DNA of 64,000 bases from Pseudomonas taeanensis MS-3. GTDB lineage: Bacteria; Pseudomonadota; Gammaproteobacteria; Pseudomonadales; Pseudomonadaceae. The notes beneath the pieces are model-generated. The model was not told where the DNA came from. It made no database searches and saw only the letters and a list, made by a program, of their open reading frames with translations. Positions 8,523 through 19,006 of this stretch are shown here, one piece after another (the stretch's first letter is position 1; each line of letters begins with the position of its first letter). The stretch spans positions 655,621 to 719,620 of the forward strand of contig NZ_AWSQ01000004.1 of NCBI RefSeq assembly GCF_000498575.2, given 5' to 3'. The position numbers were made by a program, and so were the translations under genes.

Positions 8523-9665
8523 CTAGACCAGCGTCGCCCCAAGTGCCCGAACCATGTGCGCCAGCTCCGGCGCCTCGCCACTCAGGCGCACGCTGAGGCC
8601 GTCGATTTCCCGTCGCGCGGGGTAATGTTTGCGCAACAGGTCGAAGTGGGCGCGCCGCTCGACCACAGAGCCGAGCAGGCTGCGGCGAAAATCCGCATCA
8701 TCGCGGCGCGGGTCGTACACCGCACGGCACACCATAGCCAAGGCCCAAGCGGGATCGGCACTGGCATCCAGGCTCAATTCGCTCAACCAAGGCGCAGGCA
8801 TCAACTCATCAAGGCTGAGCGTCGGCGTCACGCTCAAGCGCTGGCAGGCCGCCTGATAGACCTGCGCAGTGCCACGCAGTTTGCCGTCCAGGCTGTAGCC
8901 GGCGATATGCGGCGTGGCGATGCGGCACAGCTTGGCCAGCTCTATATCCACCTGTGGTTCACCTTCCCAGACGTCCAGCACCACCTGCAAATCGGCGCGC
9001 CGCGTGAGCAAGTCTCGCAATGCAGCGTTATCCAACACCGCGCCGCGGCTGGCATTGATCAGCCAGCAGCCGGGCTTGAGTTGCGCCAGCCGGGCGGCAT
9101 CGAACAAATGATGGGTTGCGTGCTCACCTTCCCGTTCGAGGGGCGCGTGCAGGCTGAGCACATCACACTCGGTCATCACCTGTTCCAGGCTGACGAAGTC
9201 GCCCCCCTCCTCGGCCTGACGCGGTGGATCACAGACCAGCACGCGCCAGCCTAACCCCCGCAGCACCTCTACCAACCGAGCGCCGACTTGACCGGCGCCA
9301 ATCACCCCATAAGTACGCGTCGACAACGAGACGCCCTGCAGCTCCGCCAGCACCAGCAGGCTGCCGAGCACATAGTCGACCACCCCACGGGCATTGCAAC
9401 CAGGTGCGTTGGCCCAGCCGATACCTGCCTGCTGCAAGTAATCCAGCTCGAGATGGTCAGTGCCAATGGTGCAGGTACCGACGAAACGTACCGCACTGCC
9501 TTCGAGCAGAGTCTTGTCGACTCGGGTTACCGAGCGCACCAGCAGTATCTGCGCATCGGCCACTGCCGCGCGGTCGATGGCACGGCCGGGCAAGCGCTGA
9601 ATCTCGCCGAAACCGGCAAAAAACTCATCGAGCAAGGGGATGTTTTCGTCCGCGACAATTCGCAT
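8523..9665 (-). CDS. pdxB: Erythronate-4-phosphate dehydrogenase PdxB
   Basis: A 380-residue D-2-hydroxyacid dehydrogenase that oxidises 4-phosphoerythronate in the DXP-dependent pathway to pyridoxal phosphate. The N-terminus MRIVADENIP, then GTCTIGTDHLELDYL, the Rossmann turn GVIGAGQVG and the INASRGAVLD segment are characteristic of PdxB; the C-terminal DUF3410-type dimerisation domain gives it the extra length over simple dehydrogenases. The start at 9665 gives exactly the family length; an ATG five codons upstream is possible. Divergent from pmpM. Confidence 0.93.
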   Translation of the reverse strand: MRIVADENIPLLDEFFAGFGEIQRLPGRAIDRAAVADAQILLVRSVTRVDKTLLEGSAVRFVGTCTIGTDHLELDYLQQAGIGWANAPGCNARGVVDYVLGSLLVLAELQGVSLSTRTYGVIGAGQVGARLVEVLRGLGWRVLVCDPPRQAEEGGDFVSLEQVMTECDVLSLHAPLEREGEHATHHLFDAARLAQLKPGCWLINASRGAVLDNAALRDLLTRRADLQVVLDVWEGEPQVDIELAKLCRIATPHIAGYSLDGKLRGTAQVYQAACQRLSVTPTLSLDELMPAPWLSELSLDASADPAWALAMVCRAVYDPRRDDADFRRSLLGSVVERRAHFDLLRKHYPARREIDGLSVRLSGEAPELAHMVRALGATLV

Positions 9666-9822
9666 GGCAAGGCTCCGCAAGTCAGACGGCTATTCTAAGC
9701 CAGCTTGCAAGCGCAGTCGCCCTTGCACACGCTACCGTCTAGGCAGTGACAACAGGCTTTCCTGACCAAGGCGTCAAAGCGTAGACTGCGCGGTTTTCCC
9801 CGAGCATGACTGGACGTCTTCA

Positions 9823-11205
9823 ATGCCTGCCGAATCCCGCCTGCGGCGTGTGCGCACCGAGCTGCGTAGCCTGCTGATCCTCGCCACGCCAATCATCATC
9901 GCCCAACTGGCGCATACCGCCATGGGCTTTGTCGACACGGTGATGGCCGGCCAGGTCAGCCCGCGCGACCTGGCGGCAGTGGCGCTGGGCAACTCGATCT
10001 GGGTGCCGGTATTTCTGTTGATGACCGGCATCCTCCTGGCCACCACGCCGAAAGTCGCGCAGCGCTTCGGCGCCGGCGAGCAAGCGGCCATCGGCCCCCT
10101 GGTACGCCAGGCGCTGTGGCTGGCGCTGGCGGTCGGAGGTTGCGCGGCGGTCATGCTGTGGAACGCCGAATTCATCCTGCAGCTAATGGATGTCGAACCG
10201 AGCCTGATCACCCCCTCCATGGGTTACCTGCGCGCCGTGGCCTGCGGCTTTCCGGCGGTGGCGCTGTATCACGTACTGCGCTGTTACAGCGACGGCCTCG
10301 GCCATACCCGGCCGAGCATGGTGCTGGGCCTGCTGGGCTTGCTACTGAACATTCCGGCCAACTACATCTTCATCTACGGCAAGTTCGGCCTGCCAGCCAT
10401 GGGCGGTGTCGGCTGTGGCTGGGCCACTGCGCTGGTGATGGGCTTCATGATGCTGGGTATGCTCTGGTGGGTGAAGTGGGCGCCCTATTACCGGCCAAGT
10501 CAGTTATTCAGCCGCTTCGAGCGACCACAGTGGCCGGTGATCAAGCGCTTGCTGAATATCGGCCTGCCGATGGGCATCGCGGTGTTCGCCGAGTCGAGCA
10601 TCTTTGCGGTGATCGCGCTGTTGATCGGTGGCCTCGGCGCCACCGTGGTGGCCGGCCACCAGATCGCCCTGAACTTCAGCTCGATGGTGTTCATGATCCC
10701 CTATTCCCTGGGCATGGCGGCTACCGTGCGGGTCGGCCAGGCCTTGGGCCGCGGCGACCCACGCGGCGCGCGCTTCGCTGCGGCGGTGAGCATGGTCACC
10801 GCACTGGGTTACGCCTGCCTATCCGCCAGCCTGATCCTGTTGCTGCGCGAACAGATCGCGCAGATTTACAGCCCCGATCCAGCGGTGATCGCCATGGCCG
10901 CCTCGCTGATCGTGTATTCGGCGCTGTTCCAGCTTTCCGACGCCGTCCAGGTCACCGCCGCTGGCGCGCTGCGCGGTTATCAGGATACGCGGGTGACCAT
11001 GCTCTTGACCCTGTTCGCTTACTGGGGCATTGGGTTGCCGGTCGGCTATAGCCTCGGCCTGTCCGACTGGCTCGGCGAACCCAGCGGCCCGCGCGGGCTC
11101 TGGCAAGGTTTGGTGGTGGGTCTGACCTGCGCGGCGATCATGTTGGCGATGCGCTTGGCCAGTAGTGCCCGGCGGCGTATTCGGGCGGCTAAACTGACGC
11201 CATGA
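9823..11205 (+). CDS. pmpM: MATE multidrug efflux transporter PmpM/NorM
   Basis: A 460-residue membrane protein with twelve predicted helices, in two MatE repeats. Conserved features include AQLAHTAMGFVDTVMAG near the N-terminus, ALYHVLRCYSDGLG, and VAGHQIALNFSSMVFMIPYSLG in the second half. It matches the PmpM protein of P. aeruginosa, an H+-coupled exporter of fluoroquinolones and cationic disinfectants, throughout its length. The following lipoprotein gene overlaps its stop by 4 nt (ATGA), so both are likely translated from one mRNA. Confidence 0.9.
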   Translation: MPAESRLRRVRTELRSLLILATPIIIAQLAHTAMGFVDTVMAGQVSPRDLAAVALGNSIWVPVFLLMTGILLATTPKVAQRFGAGEQAAIGPLVRQALWLALAVGGCAAVMLWNAEFILQLMDVEPSLITPSMGYLRAVACGFPAVALYHVLRCYSDGLGHTRPSMVLGLLGLLLNIPANYIFIYGKFGLPAMGGVGCGWATALVMGFMMLGMLWWVKWAPYYRPSQLFSRFERPQWPVIKRLLNIGLPMGIAVFAESSIFAVIALLIGGLGATVVAGHQIALNFSSMVFMIPYSLGMAATVRVGQALGRGDPRGARFAAAVSMVTALGYACLSASLILLLREQIAQIYSPDPAVIAMAASLIVYSALFQLSDAVQVTAAGALRGYQDTRVTMLLTLFAYWGIGLPVGYSLGLSDWLGEPSGPRGLWQGLVVGLTCAAIMLAMRLASSARRRIRAAKLTP

Positions 11206-12284
11206 GCGTCAAGCCTCTCACCCTACTATTAGTTATAGGGCTCGCCGCGTGTCGCCCGACCGACGACGGCCTGGCCTTGCAGGCGGATTACCTGCAGCGT
11301 CTAAGCAACGCCGCCGAAAGCAGCGCAGCCGCTGACTTCGACCGCAAGCGACTGCTGCGCTACCGCCTGCCGCCAAGGCGCGAGCGCGTTGGCGAAATTC
11401 CCGAGATACGCATTGGCCTGCTCGATCTGCTGATCGACGTACGCCGCTGCCCTGACCTGCAACAACAGATCAGCCTGCGTAACAGCAGCCTCGGCAAACA
11501 GCTGGTACCGAGTAGCCGCCTGGCCTATGAGGGCGACCTGCTACGCGCCATCGACGCCTGTCTGGCCCATCTGCAAAACGCCGAAGAGCACGCGCTGCAG
11601 GCCACACTCAGCAACCTGGCGACGGCCAAGCGCGCGCAGCTGTTGCCGGTGTTCTGGAATGCCTTGAACGCCAGCCCGGAGGTGGAGCGTTACCTGCGCT
11701 TTGCCGAGCAGGCATTACCCACTGCCCCCGCCGAAGACCAGGCGGCACTGGATGCCTTGGCGCAACTGAGTACATTGGGGCATTCACTACCCGATGCCTT
11801 GCCGCCTCCAGCGGCGCAACTCGACCCGCTGTTTTTCGCCCTGCACGCCAGCCCCCAAGGCGGCCAGTTGATCACCAGCCTGGCGAGCCTCAGTCATACG
11901 CTGAAGCAGGCCAGCCAAGTACTGGAAAGCCGTCAGCAACGCCGGCCGGTCTGCCCACTGGGTCAGCCAACAGCGCGCGGGCGCATTCTGCAGAACATCT
12001 TCGTCAAGTATTACGCGGGCGGTTTGCAGCCTTATCTGGCTCAGGTACATCAACGCGGCCAGGCCTGGAGCGACAGCCTGCGCCAGCTCAGCACGGTCGC
12101 GCAGATTCCACCGGTGACACAGGCGTACCTGCTCAGTCTGGTCGGGCCGGAGCAGTCGTTATGGGCCGACTTTGTAGCGGCGAATGCAGCTCATGTGCGT
12201 GCCTGGCAGCAGACCCTGAAAAGCTGCGGCCTGGCGCCGGGTCAGTCCGGCTGGAATGGCAAGGCCGCCAACGCCGACCAATAG
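11202..12284 (+). CDS. DUF3080-type putative lipoprotein
   Basis: A 360-residue protein with a short hydrophobic signal and a lipobox LAAC at about residues 14-17, so it is probably lipid-anchored in the envelope. The mature part is largely helical, with an RYRLPPRRER motif and paired WNALNASPEVERYL segments that fit DUF3080, a family of unknown function next to MATE genes in Pseudomonas (recollection, not searched). Starts inside the pmpM stop codon. Its last 43 nt overlap the convergent gamma-glutamylcyclotransferase-like gene. Confidence 0.75.
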   Translation: MSVKPLTLLLVIGLAACRPTDDGLALQADYLQRLSNAAESSAAADFDRKRLLRYRLPPRRERVGEIPEIRIGLLDLLIDVRRCPDLQQQISLRNSSLGKQLVPSSRLAYEGDLLRAIDACLAHLQNAEEHALQATLSNLATAKRAQLLPVFWNALNASPEVERYLRFAEQALPTAPAEDQAALDALAQLSTLGHSLPDALPPPAAQLDPLFFALHASPQGGQLITSLASLSHTLKQASQVLESRQQRRPVCPLGQPTARGRILQNIFVKYYAGGLQPYLAQVHQRGQAWSDSLRQLSTVAQIPPVTQAYLLSLVGPEQSLWADFVAANAAHVRAWQQTLKSCGLAPGQSGWNGKAANADQ

Positions 12285-12691
12285 GCCTCGGAGAGGAACT
12301 CGCGCCCGGCCAGCAAATGCTCCAGATAGTCGCGCGCCGGCAGCAGACCGTCCTGGCGAAACAGCGGATTGGCGATATACACCCAGGCCGGCTGCACACC
12401 CTGTGCAGTGAGGATCGGCAGGCGCTCACGGCTGTAATAGATCGGCGTACCCTCGAACGGGTCGAGTTTGGCGATTTCATTCAGCCCGGCCAGGCGATAG
12501 AGCACGCCTTCCACTACCCCGTCACGCTGATGGCGAATATTGGCGTAGGCACAACCCGGACGATCGACCGCGCGCTTGTTGAAACACAGCTCATAACCCG
12601 GCAAGCGTCCCGACAGCGCCTCAGTGACCTTCAGTCCGCGCGCCTGCATGCGGGCCGGGTTCATATTCGAGCCGTAAGCGAAATACCACAT
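12242..12691 (-). CDS. Gamma-glutamylcyclotransferase-like protein
   Basis: A 149-residue protein that begins with the diagnostic MWYFAYGSNMNPARM, the phosphate/glutamyl-binding loop of the GGCT/AIG2 fold. An acidic residue in the LDPFEGTPIYY region may act as the general base. The family cyclises gamma-glutamyl amines or peptides to 5-oxoproline; the specific substrate is unknown. The start ATG at 12691 overlaps the tusA stop by one base (TGATG), indicating translational coupling, and the 3' end overlaps the DUF3080-type gene on the other strand. Confidence 0.8.
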   Translation of the reverse strand: MWYFAYGSNMNPARMQARGLKVTEALSGRLPGYELCFNKRAVDRPGCAYANIRHQRDGVVEGVLYRLAGLNEIAKLDPFEGTPIYYSRERLPILTAQGVQPAWVYIANPLFRQDGLLPARDYLEHLLAGREFLSEAYWSALAALPFQPD

Positions 12692-12942
12692 CAATCGGCC
12701 TTCTTGCGAATCCAATACAGGTAAGTGCCGGCCTCTTCGGCTTGCTCCAGCAGCTCATGGCCGAGGAACACGCAGAACTTGGGGATATCGCGGCGGGTCG
12801 AGGGGTCGGTGGCGATCACCTTGAGCAGGCCACCGGCCGGCAGGTCGCGCACCTTGTTGTGCAGCATCATCACCGGCTCCGGGCAGTTCAGCCCGGTCGC
12901 ATCGAGAATGGCGTCGTGAGTGGTGTCGGGTTGCAAAGACAT
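12691..12942 (-). CDS. tusA: TusA-family sulfur carrier protein
   Basis: An 83-residue SirA/TusA-like protein. The active cysteine is in LNCPEPVMML (C-P-x-P signature, about residues 19-23), where a persulfide is carried for tRNA thiouridylation or other sulfur transfer. The protein is small, acidic and cytoplasmic, with the usual beta-alpha-beta layout. Pseudomonas has more than one TusA homologue; this copy sits beside rlmM and acnA as the PA1564-type gene does, so the classical tusA role in 2-thiouridine synthesis is not certain. Confidence 0.85.
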   Translation of the reverse strand: MSLQPDTTHDAILDATGLNCPEPVMMLHNKVRDLPAGGLLKVIATDPSTRRDIPKFCVFLGHELLEQAEEAGTYLYWIRKKAD

Positions 12943-13086
12943 CGGCAGCCTCCAGAAACAGACGGCTATTCTCGCGCAAAGCCCCCCTCAGGTCACCTAT
13001 GCCGGTCGGATACTCCCCTGAGCATGAGCTTGCTACTCTGGGATTGCGCCTTGCAGCGCCCACCTACACTCGCCATAGGTCATCGT

Positions 13087-13278
13087 ATGTCGGACCGCTC
13101 GCCACCCCCGCTGCGCTGGTGCCTGCTGCGTCTGGACGACAACGGCAACGAGTTCGTCGTGCGCGACAACCTGACCCGCGCCGCAGCCGAAGCCCTGCAG
13201 CGCGAGTTCGAGGCGCGCGGGCACAAGCAGAGTTACTGGCTCAGGCCGCAACCGGCCACCAGCCAGGACGCGAAGTGA
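13087..13278 (+). CDS. Small conserved hypothetical protein
   Basis: A 63-residue soluble protein beginning MSDRSPPPLRWCLLRLDD. The body (NEFVVRDNLTRAAAEALQREF) reads like a short beta-strand plus helix module, similar in shape to a SPOR-like or single-repeat fold, but I do not recognise a family with certainty. The frame is open further upstream to 12742 but that part is antisense to tusA. It lies between divergent tusA and convergent rlmM. Function unknown. Confidence 0.5.
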   Translation: MSDRSPPPLRWCLLRLDDNGNEFVVRDNLTRAAAEALQREFEARGHKQSYWLRPQPATSQDAK

Positions 13279-13299
13279 TCCACTGCCAAGGCGGCGCTG

Positions 13300-14355
13300 T
13301 TACTTGCCCAGGCGGCGCAGGTGACAGGTGACTTCTTCGCGGTCGTGATACAGCTGCTTGCAAGCGATCGACACCTTTATCTTGCGCTCGGCAAAACCCT
13401 CTTCCAGGCGTTGCAGTAGCCGGCGCACCTCGGCATAGCGCTGCTTCATCGGCAGTTTGAGGTTAACCACCGCCTCGCGGCACAGGCCTTCACCGATCCA
13501 GGTTTCCAATAGCGCGGCGCTGCGCGCGGGCTTTTCGACGATATCGCAGACCATCCAGTCCACCGGCTGCCTGGGCTTCCAGGTGAAGCCATCGACCATC
13601 AGGTGCTGAACCAACCCTGTATCCATCAGGCTTTCGGCCATGGGACCGTTGTCGATGGCAGTCACCAGCATGCCGCGCCTGACCAGTTGGTAGGTCCAGC
13701 CACCCGGCGCGGCGCCAAGGTCGACACCGGTCATTTCGTCCGACAGCCGCTCGTCCCATTGCTCACGCGGAATAAAAGTGTGCCAGGCCTCTTCCAGCTT
13801 GAGGGTCGAGCGGCTCGGCGCTTCACGGGGAAACTTCAGACGCGGGATACCCATCGGCCACTGCGCCGAGTTATTCGTCTCGGCCATGCCGACGAACACC
13901 GCGCGGCCACTCTTGAAGGTCAGCAGCAGACGCGGCTTGTGCGGGTCTTCGACCAACTTGCCGGCTTTGCTCAGGGCGTTGCGCAGCGGCGCCTCGAACT
14001 TCTTGCAGAAGTTCGACAGTTCCTTACCGTCATTGGTATCGAGTACTTCCAGCCACAGGCTGCCAAAGGTTGGGGCGTCGGCCAGGTGGGCCAGCAGCAC
14101 GCTGATGCGGTCCAACTCCGGCAGGTCGATAAATACGCCGCGCGCCCACTGCCGTGGAAAAATCAGCTGACTGAAGCGCACGCCGCGCATCAGGCGTTCG
14201 GCACCCTCTGGCTCGGTGCAGATAAATTCGGCGCAGGCCGTGCTCGGTTTGGCCTTGGCGTAACCAGCCACCTGCAGGCGAGCGGCATGCTCGGCGATTT
14301 CCGCACACACCTCATTCTCGAAACCGGGGCGGCAGTGCAGTAACAAAGTATTCAT
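13300..14355 (-). CDS. rlmM: 23S rRNA (cytidine-2498 2'-O)-methyltransferase RlmM
   Basis: A 351-residue enzyme that methylates the ribose of C2498 in 23S rRNA using S-adenosylmethionine. The N-terminal THUMP-like part begins MNTLLLHCRPGFENEVCAEI; the C-terminal Rossmann-like methyltransferase has the SAM motif GVDLGAAPGGWTYQLV and the catalytic-region VVNLKLPMKQRY with its Lys. Length agrees with the family. I start at 14355; the longer frame to 14451 lacks family similarity. Divergent from acnA. Confidence 0.93.
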   Translation of the reverse strand: MNTLLLHCRPGFENEVCAEIAEHAARLQVAGYAKAKPSTACAEFICTEPEGAERLMRGVRFSQLIFPRQWARGVFIDLPELDRISVLLAHLADAPTFGSLWLEVLDTNDGKELSNFCKKFEAPLRNALSKAGKLVEDPHKPRLLLTFKSGRAVFVGMAETNNSAQWPMGIPRLKFPREAPSRSTLKLEEAWHTFIPREQWDERLSDEMTGVDLGAAPGGWTYQLVRRGMLVTAIDNGPMAESLMDTGLVQHLMVDGFTWKPRQPVDWMVCDIVEKPARSAALLETWIGEGLCREAVVNLKLPMKQRYAEVRRLLQRLEEGFAERKIKVSIACKQLYHDREEVTCHLRRLGK

Positions 14356-14401
14356 AGGGGCGTATTCATCAGGGCTCTCCACAGGGCGCGCATCATAACG
14401 G

Positions 14402-14481
14402 ACTTGGGAACCCCAAGTGCCTGCACTCTGTCCAGTTAAAGGGCAGCTCATGCCAAACAGAGCTAACTTTAAGACTCTGTT
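14402..14481. promoter_or_regulatory. Inverted repeats in the rlmM-acnA divergent region
   Basis: Two perfect inverted repeats sit in the 170 bp between divergent rlmM and acnA: ACTTGGG aac CCCAAGT at 14402-14418, and AACAGAG / CTCTGTT at 14456-14462 and 14475-14481 with a 12-nt AT-rich centre. Either could be an operator or an mRNA hairpin of the acnA leader. No regulator is assigned. Confidence 0.4.
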
Positions 14482-14526
14482 GCACTACATCTGGTTTGTA
14501 CCGTGCGAGCCACAAGGAGAAACGCA

Positions 14527-17268
<2,742 letters not shown>

Positions 17269-17273
17269 GCCTG

Positions 17274-17303
17274 AATGGGCGCCGACCTACATCGGCGTCC
17301 ATT
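17274..17303. terminator. Hairpin between convergent acnA and algA
   Basis: A 12-bp stem, AATGGGCGCCGA / TCGGCGTCCATT with one G-T pair, closes a 6-nt loop six bases after the acnA stop. It lacks a T tract but lies exactly where acnA and the alginate operon converge, so it probably ends or protects one or both transcripts. Confidence 0.6.
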
Positions 17304-17367
17304 GCTTATCAACCCTCCCAGGCCTCTGCGGAGCCTCCCTGCTCCGACTATCGTTACAAATGGGTGC

Positions 17368-18801
17368 TCATGGCTCAGCGTGGATGCTGCGCCCGTACAC
17401 ATCCTCAAATCGCTCGATATCGTCCTCACCCAGATAGCTGCCGGATTGCACCTCAATGACCTCCAGTGGAATCTTTCCGGGATTGGCCAGCCGGTGTACC
17501 GAGGCGATGGGGATATAGGTGGACTGATTCTCGGTGAGCAGGAAAGTTTTATCGTCGCAGGTCACCATTGCCGTGCCGGAAACCACGACCCAGTGTTCCG
17601 CACGATGGCGATGCATCTGTAAGGATAGCTGCGCGCCCGGTTTAACCGTGAGGTGCTTGACCTGATGACGGCTGCCCGCATCGATCGAGTCATACCCACC
17701 CCAGGGGCGGTACACCTGACAATGGCTGTGGGTTTCCTGGCGACCTGCGCTGTCCAGGGCCGCGACCAGTTTCTTTACATCCTGCACGCAATCCTTGCGG
17801 GCGATCATCACCGCGTCCTTGGTTTCCACCACCACCACATCTTCCATGCCGAGCAGGGTCACCAGTTTCGAGTTGCCATGGACGTAGCAATTGTGGCTGT
17901 TCTCCACCAGCACATCGCCCTTGAGTACGTTGCCGTTACTGTCCTTGGCATCGACATCCCATAGCGACGACCAACAGCCAACGTCACTCCAACCGGCGGA
18001 GAGCGGAACCACGCAGGCCCGCGAAGTATGCTCCATCACGGCATAGTCGATGGAGTTGTCCGGACAACACTCAAAGGTCTTGGCATCGATTTCCATCGCC
18101 TCATGTTCGACATGGCTACGCTCCAAGGCCAACACACAGGTGTCGTAGATATCCGGGGCGTAGTTGCGCAGCTCATCCAGATAACGGCTGGCGCGGAACA
18201 AAAACATGCCACTGTTCCAGTAATAGCCGCCAGAGCGAACGAACTCGCTGGCGCGAGAAATATCGGGCTTCTCGACGAATTGCTCGACCCGATACGCACC
18301 TGGAATCAACGCATCATGGTCCTCGCAACGCGCAGCCTTGATATAACCAAAACCTGTTTCCGGACGTTCAGCGGGTATGCCGAACAGCACCATTTCGCCC
18401 TCGTCTGCTGCCGCCCGGGCGACTTCCAGCGCCTGACGTAAAGCAGCTTGATCGCTGATAAGGTGATCAGCCGGCAACACCAGCAACAATTCATCGCGGT
18501 CTTCGGCTAGCACCTTCAGCGCAGCCAGTGCCACAGCCGGCGCGGTATTACGACCGAACGGCTCTATCAACATGCCCTGTGCACTCACCCCGATGGCGTT
18601 GAGCTGTTCGTTGATGATGAAACGATGTTCCTGATTGCAGACAATGATCGGCCGCTCTACTCCCTCGAATCCCAGACGTTGCAAGGTCTGTTGAAACAGC
18701 GTGTGTTTCCCGGCCAAAGCCAGAAACTGCTTGGGATAGAGCTTGCGGGACAACGGCCAGAGCCGGGACCCGCTGCCGCCAGACAAAATCACCGGAATCA
18801 T
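17368..18801 (-). CDS. algA: Mannose-1-phosphate guanylyltransferase / mannose-6-phosphate isomerase AlgA
   Basis: A 477-residue bifunctional enzyme that supplies GDP-mannose for alginate: it isomerises fructose-6-phosphate to mannose-6-phosphate and later transfers GMP to mannose-1-phosphate. The nucleotidyltransferase half has GGSGSRLWPLSRKLYPKQF and FVEKP; the C-terminal cupin with LSLQMHRHRAEHWVVVSG carries the isomerase metal site. Last gene of the alginate operon. It has its own AGGAGA ribosome binding site. A 205-bp spacer separates it from algL, exactly where algI, algJ and algF are found in other pseudomonads. Confidence 0.94.
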   Translation of the reverse strand: MIPVILSGGSGSRLWPLSRKLYPKQFLALAGKHTLFQQTLQRLGFEGVERPIIVCNQEHRFIINEQLNAIGVSAQGMLIEPFGRNTAPAVALAALKVLAEDRDELLLVLPADHLISDQAALRQALEVARAAADEGEMVLFGIPAERPETGFGYIKAARCEDHDALIPGAYRVEQFVEKPDISRASEFVRSGGYYWNSGMFLFRASRYLDELRNYAPDIYDTCVLALERSHVEHEAMEIDAKTFECCPDNSIDYAVMEHTSRACVVPLSAGWSDVGCWSSLWDVDAKDSNGNVLKGDVLVENSHNCYVHGNSKLVTLLGMEDVVVVETKDAVMIARKDCVQDVKKLVAALDSAGRQETHSHCQVYRPWGGYDSIDAGSRHQVKHLTVKPGAQLSLQMHRHRAEHWVVVSGTAMVTCDDKTFLLTENQSTYIPIASVHRLANPGKIPLEVIEVQSGSYLGEDDIERFEDVYGRSIHAEP

Positions 18802-18821
18802 GCTTGTCTCTCCTATGAACG

Positions 18822-18995
18822 CTACATCGCTGCCAGATACGAACGCTCATCGCTGGCGCTTAGCTGCCCGTATGACGACCAAGCTCCGACTACCGCTGAA
18901 CATTCCTGCCGATGGAGCCAAGCCGTCTTCCTGACCGCGTGGCCGGTTGCCGGGGATTTCCCGGATAGCAAGGAGGCACCTCCAAGTGCCAGCAA
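18822..18995 (-). other. Open frame between algL and algA (possible small gene or relic)
   Basis: The spacer between algL and algA contains a frame that opens directly after a TGA inside the algL end and stays open to a TAG 21 bp before the algA start. From a TTG at 18993-18995 it would encode 57 residues with a hydrophobic start (LLPLLALGGASLLSG) and a polar remainder. There is no ATG and no convincing ribosome binding site, so it may be chance or a scar of removed algIJF. I cannot match it to AlgI, AlgJ or AlgF. Confidence 0.2.
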
Positions 18996-19006
18996 AGGGA
19001 GTAGGC

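Noticed and set aside
8335..8526. 63-codon plus-strand frame after the small conserved gene
   Set aside because: Overlaps the hairpin region, lacks a ribosome binding site and shows no protein-like pattern.
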